From: Amycolatopsis thailandensis
GTDB lineage: Bacteria > Actinomycetota > Actinomycetes > Mycobacteriales > Pseudonocardiaceae
Reading direction: 5' to 3'
DNA: 64,000 nt
Assembly: GCF_002234405.1 (NCBI RefSeq)
Contig: NZ_NMQT01000030.1
Coordinates: forward strand, 93,846 to 157,845
Shown: one piece after another, positions 60,326 through 64,000 of the stretch
How the letters are laid out: each line of letters begins with the position of its first letter
Numbering within the stretch: the first letter of the stretch is position 1
The notes under the pieces: model-generated
What the model was told of the DNA's origin: nothing
Seen by the model: the letters and a program-made list of their open reading frames with translations, nothing else
Database searches by the model: none
Translations under genes and position numbers: made by a program

Positions 60326-61156
60326 ATGGGGCGTATCGCCCGTTCTTTCGTTTTGTTCGGTGCTTCTTGGCGAGTTCTGCGGTCCCGCAAGGAACTCGCG
60401 ATCTTCCCGGTGCTCGCCGCCGTCGCCGGGCTGCTGGTCGCCGCGGTCTTCCTCGGGAGCGGCTACTGGATCTCCCACACCGAGATCGCCGACCACTCCC
60501 GGCTGACGCCCGGTTCGTACGTGATGATCGGGCTGTTCTACCTCGCGGCCGCTTTCGTCACGGTGTTCTTCAACGCCGCCCTCATCTCGCAGGCCGACGT
60601 CGCGCTGCGCGGTGACGATCCGCGTGTGGCCGCGGGGCTGGCCGAAGCAGGCCGCCGATGGCTGCCACTGCTGGGCTGGTCGGTGGTGACCGCGACGGTT
60701 TCCCTGATCCTGCGGGAGATCGAGCAGCGGTTCGGGTTCATCGGCCTGATCGTCGGCAGGCTGGCCGGAGCCGCCTGGAACCTGATCACATATCTGGTCC
60801 TGCCGGTGATGATGATCGAGGACGCCGGTGTCCGGCACGGGGCCAAGCGCTCGGCGGAGCTGCTCAAGCGGACCTGGGGCGAGCAGGCCGCCGGAAGGTT
60901 CGGCATCGGGCTGGTCGGTGTCCTGCTGACGCTGGCCGGATTCGCGGTCTTCATGGGTGCAGGTTTCCTGCTCGGCGGAACCATCACGATCGTCGTCTCC
61001 ATCGGGATTTCACTCGTGTGGGGGTTCTTGGTCTCCATCCTCTGCACGACGCTGGCCGGGATCTACCAGACCGCGCTGTACCGCTACGCCGCCGACGGCA
61101 TCGTCCCCGACGAGTTCGGCAAGGTGGACTTCGAAGGTGCCTTCGCCGGGCGCTGA
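60326..61156 (+). CDS. DUF6159-like integral-membrane protein
   Basis: A 276-residue membrane protein with about six hydrophobic segments (about 24-48, 62-88, 113-133, 145-160, 188-215, 220-250). The start Arg-Ser-Phe-Val-Leu-Phe-Gly-Ala-Ser-Trp-Arg-Val-Leu-Arg and the Ala-Lys-Arg-Ser-Ala-Glu-Leu-Leu-Lys-Arg-Thr-Trp-Gly cytoplasmic loop match what I recall of DUF6159. Unknown function. ATG 60326. It sits between the rRNA methyltransferase and pheS but is separated by 40 and 270 nt. Confidence 0.7.
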   Translation: MGRIARSFVLFGASWRVLRSRKELAIFPVLAAVAGLLVAAVFLGSGYWISHTEIADHSRLTPGSYVMIGLFYLAAAFVTVFFNAALISQADVALRGDDPRVAAGLAEAGRRWLPLLGWSVVTATVSLILREIEQRFGFIGLIVGRLAGAAWNLITYLVLPVMMIEDAGVRHGAKRSAELLKRTWGEQAAGRFGIGLVGVLLTLAGFAVFMGAGFLLGGTITIVVSIGISLVWGFLVSILCTTLAGIYQTALYRYAADGIVPDEFGKVDFEGAFAGR

Positions 61157-61240
61157 GCCGGAAACGAATGGCTTCGGTGCCCGCGGCCACGTAGAGTCGC
61201 GGGCACCACGCCGTCGCACCACGACACCAAGGGAGCTCTC

Positions 61241-61282
61241 ATGGAACGCAGTGTTCGTTCCAGCACCTTGTTTACGGCGTAG
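61241..61282 (+). CDS. Possible 13-residue leader peptide upstream of pheS
   Basis: MERSVRSSTLFTA, preceded by AAGGGAG at 5-6 nt, ending in TAG and followed directly by GAGCGCGTTTTT. The good ribosome site and place upstream of a tRNA-synthetase operon suggest a regulatory leader, but it contains only one Phe codon and I cannot draw convincing alternative hairpins. The remaining gap 61283-61430 has a TAGAAT -10-like hexamer at 61353-61358. Confidence 0.35.
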   Translation: MERSVRSSTLFTA

Positions 61283-61376
61283 AGCGCGTTTTTCGCACTC
61301 CTGAGCGACGCTGTGCCCAGCCCGAGGGTGATCGGGGGCCGTCGTTCGCTGTCCCATAGAATTCAGCTGCTGCTAA

Positions 61377-62495
<1,119 letters not shown>

Positions 62496-64000
62496 GTGAA
62501 GGTCCCAGCCAGCTGGCTGATCGAACACCTCGACGTCGACGAAGAGGTCACGGCCCAGGATCTGGCCGACGCCTTCGTGCGCATCGGCATCGAGGTCGAC
62601 GACGTCCGGAAGCTCGAACCGGTCACCGGCCCGCTCGTGGTCGGCCGGGTCGCCGAGATCGAGGAGCTCACCGAGTTCAAGAAGCCGGTCCGGTTCTGCC
62701 GGGTCGACGTCGGCGAGTCCGACGATGCCGAGGCCGACAAGCCGGACGAGAACCTCGACGACGACGAGGACGACGACGAAGGTCCGTTCGAAGACGACGG
62801 CCCCGCCGGGATCAGGACCCGCGGGATCATCTGCGGCGCCACGAACTTCGCCGAGGGTGACCTGGTCGTCGTCGCGCTGCCCGGTACGGTGCTGCCCGGC
62901 GGTTTCGAGATCGGCTCGCGCAAGACCTACGGCCGTCTCAGCGACGGCATGATCTGCTCCGCGCGCGAACTCGGCATCGGCGACGACCACTCCGGCATCC
63001 TGGTGCTGCCCCCGAGCACCGCCAGCCCGGGCGAGGACGCGAACAAGCTGCTCGGTCTCGAAGACACCGTCCTCGAAGTGACGCCGACCCCGGACCGCGG
63101 GTACACCCTGTCGGTCCGCGGCCTGGCCCGTGAGCTGTCCAACGCGCTCGACGTCGCGTTCGGCGACCCGGCGTCCATCGAGGTCCCCGAGGCCGAGAGC
63201 GACGCCTGGCCGGTGCGCCTCGAAGACACCGAAGGCTGCAAGCGGTTCGTCCTGCGCCGGGTGAAGAACCTCGACGCGACGGCGCCGACGCCGTGGTGGA
63301 TGCGCCGGCGGCTGATGCTGGCGGGGATCCGTTCGATCTCGCTCGCGGTCGACGTGACCAACTACGTCATGCTCGAACTCGGGCACCCGCTGCACGCGTT
63401 CGCGACCGGTTCGGTCAAGGGCGATCTGGTGGTGCGCAAGGCGAAGCCGGGCGAGAAGCTGACCACTTTGGACGATGTCGAGCGCACACTCGACGTGGAC
63501 GACGTGATCATCGCCGACGACAGCGGGGTCATCTCGCTGGCGGGCACGATGGGTGGCGCGTCGACCGAGATCACGCCGGAGAGCACCGACGTGCTGCTCG
63601 AAGCGGCGCACTGGGACCCGTCGTCGATCAGCCGGACCGCCCGCCGTCACAAGCTGTTCTCCGAGGCGGCCAAGCGCTTCGAGCGCTACACCGACCCGCA
63701 GCTCTGCGCGGTGGCGGTCGAATTCGCCGCGCGTCTGCTGCGCCAGTACGGCGAGGGCTCGATCCTGCCCGGCCGCACCGACGAGGGCGGCGTCGAGCCG
63801 AACCAGCCGGTGACCATGCCGATCAGCATGCCCGACCAGGTGGCCGGGGTGCGCTACGAGCGCGGTGTCACGGTCAAGCGGCTCTCGCAAATCGGCTGCA
63901 AGGTCAACGTGGGCACGTCCGAGGACGGCACCGCGCTGGTGACCGCCGTCCCGCCGAGCTGGCGCGGCGACCTGGTGCAGCCCGCCGACCTGGTCGAGGA
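62496..64000 (+). CDS. pheT: Phenylalanyl-tRNA synthetase beta subunit (3' end outside window)
   Basis: Large subunit of PheRS, first 501 codons only. Starts at GTG 62496, directly after the pheS stop. B1 domain opens Lys-Val-Pro-Ala-Ser-Trp-Leu; the tRNA-binding OB fold follows (Ile-Ile-Cys-Gly-Ala-Thr-Asn-Phe, about 111-118); the B3/4 editing domain has Leu-Glu-Val-Thr-Pro-Thr-Pro-Asp-Arg and DVTNYVMLELGHPLHAF. Odd feature: residues about 74-104 inside the OB fold are a run of mostly Asp and Glu not present in the usual domain. The catalytic-like B6/B7 and C-terminal domains lie beyond the edge. Confidence 0.97.
   Translation, partial: MKVPASWLIEHLDVDEEVTAQDLADAFVRIGIEVDDVRKLEPVTGPLVVGRVAEIEELTEFKKPVRFCRVDVGESDDAEADKPDENLDDDEDDDEGPFEDDGPAGIRTRGIICGATNFAEGDLVVVALPGTVLPGGFEIGSRKTYGRLSDGMICSARELGIGDDHSGILVLPPSTASPGEDANKLLGLEDTVLEVTPTPDRGYTLSVRGLARELSNALDVAFGDPASIEVPEAESDAWPVRLEDTEGCKRFVLRRVKNLDATAPTPWWMRRRLMLAGIRSISLAVDVTNYVMLELGHPLHAFATGSVKGDLVVRKAKPGEKLTTLDDVERTLDVDDVIIADDSGVISLAGTMGGASTEITPESTDVLLEAAHWDPSSISRTARRHKLFSEAAKRFERYTDPQLCAVAVEFAARLLRQYGEGSILPGRTDEGGVEPNQPVTMPISMPDQVAGVRYERGVTVKRLSQIGCKVNVGTSEDGTALVTAVPPSWRGDLVQPADLVE

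Overview
The window is high-GC actinomycete chromosome, most likely Amycolatopsis (Pseudonocardiaceae). The clearest pointer is a GH2 exo-beta-D-glucosaminidase at 2388-5486 that I recognise as close to the Amycolatopsis orientalis CsxA enzyme: same deduced length, and catalytic Asp469 and Glu541 at the expected positions. GTG starts, leaderless-looking promoters, MerR/IclR/GntR/HxlR regulators, ECF sigma with zinc anti-sigma, and long palindromic terminators fit that assignment.

Layout. 1-10.8 kb: end of a cation/proton antiporter, AraC-VOC pair, csxA, a NUDIX-like membrane protein, YchJ and DUF1801 proteins, then a coupled pair of a small membrane protein and a UvrD-like helicase followed by an HhH protein with no usable start codon. 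11.1-13.2 kb: a DUF222/HNH (13E12-type) gene behind a LexA-like SOS box, and two IS5-family relics, one a miniature element with intact ends and target duplication. 13.2-25 kb: scattered regulators, a multi-modular secreted fucosidase-like protein, an orphan HExxH protein with a HEAT-repeat partner, an MBL hydrolase and an acyltransferase. 25-43 kb: uvrA, ECF sigma operon, nitrilase-like enzyme, dctA with a divergent two-component system, MerR-controlled oxidoreductase, snapalysin-like protease, secreted beta-helix and propeller proteins, and a second, frameshifted DUF222/HNH copy behind the same SOS box.

43.2-55.7 kb is the most interesting part: a cytoplasmic GH20 hexosaminidase, an ABC sugar importer, a Tat-exported lactonase, a GntP permease, an amidohydrolase of the D-aminoacylase family, a PLP deaminase, and, divergently, a 2-keto-3-deoxygluconate kinase, an IclR regulator and RidA. 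Read together they fit import and catabolism of C1-oxidised chitin fragments (2-acetamido-2-deoxy-gluconate to glucosaminate to KDG to KDPG), the oxidative chitin route known from a marine Pseudoalteromonas. This is an inference from gene content; N-acyl-D-amino-acid catabolism is the main alternative.

55.8-64 kb: ACC deaminase with its GntR regulator, a DUF1844 protein, and the translation cluster infC (ATC start), rpmI, rplT, an rRNA methyltransferase (apparently a CTG start), a membrane protein, pheS and the beginning of pheT. Intergenic regions repeatedly carry near-perfect palindromes of about 53-57 nt, mostly at convergent gene ends, which look like a dispersed family of terminators. 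No tRNA, rRNA or CRISPR array was seen.
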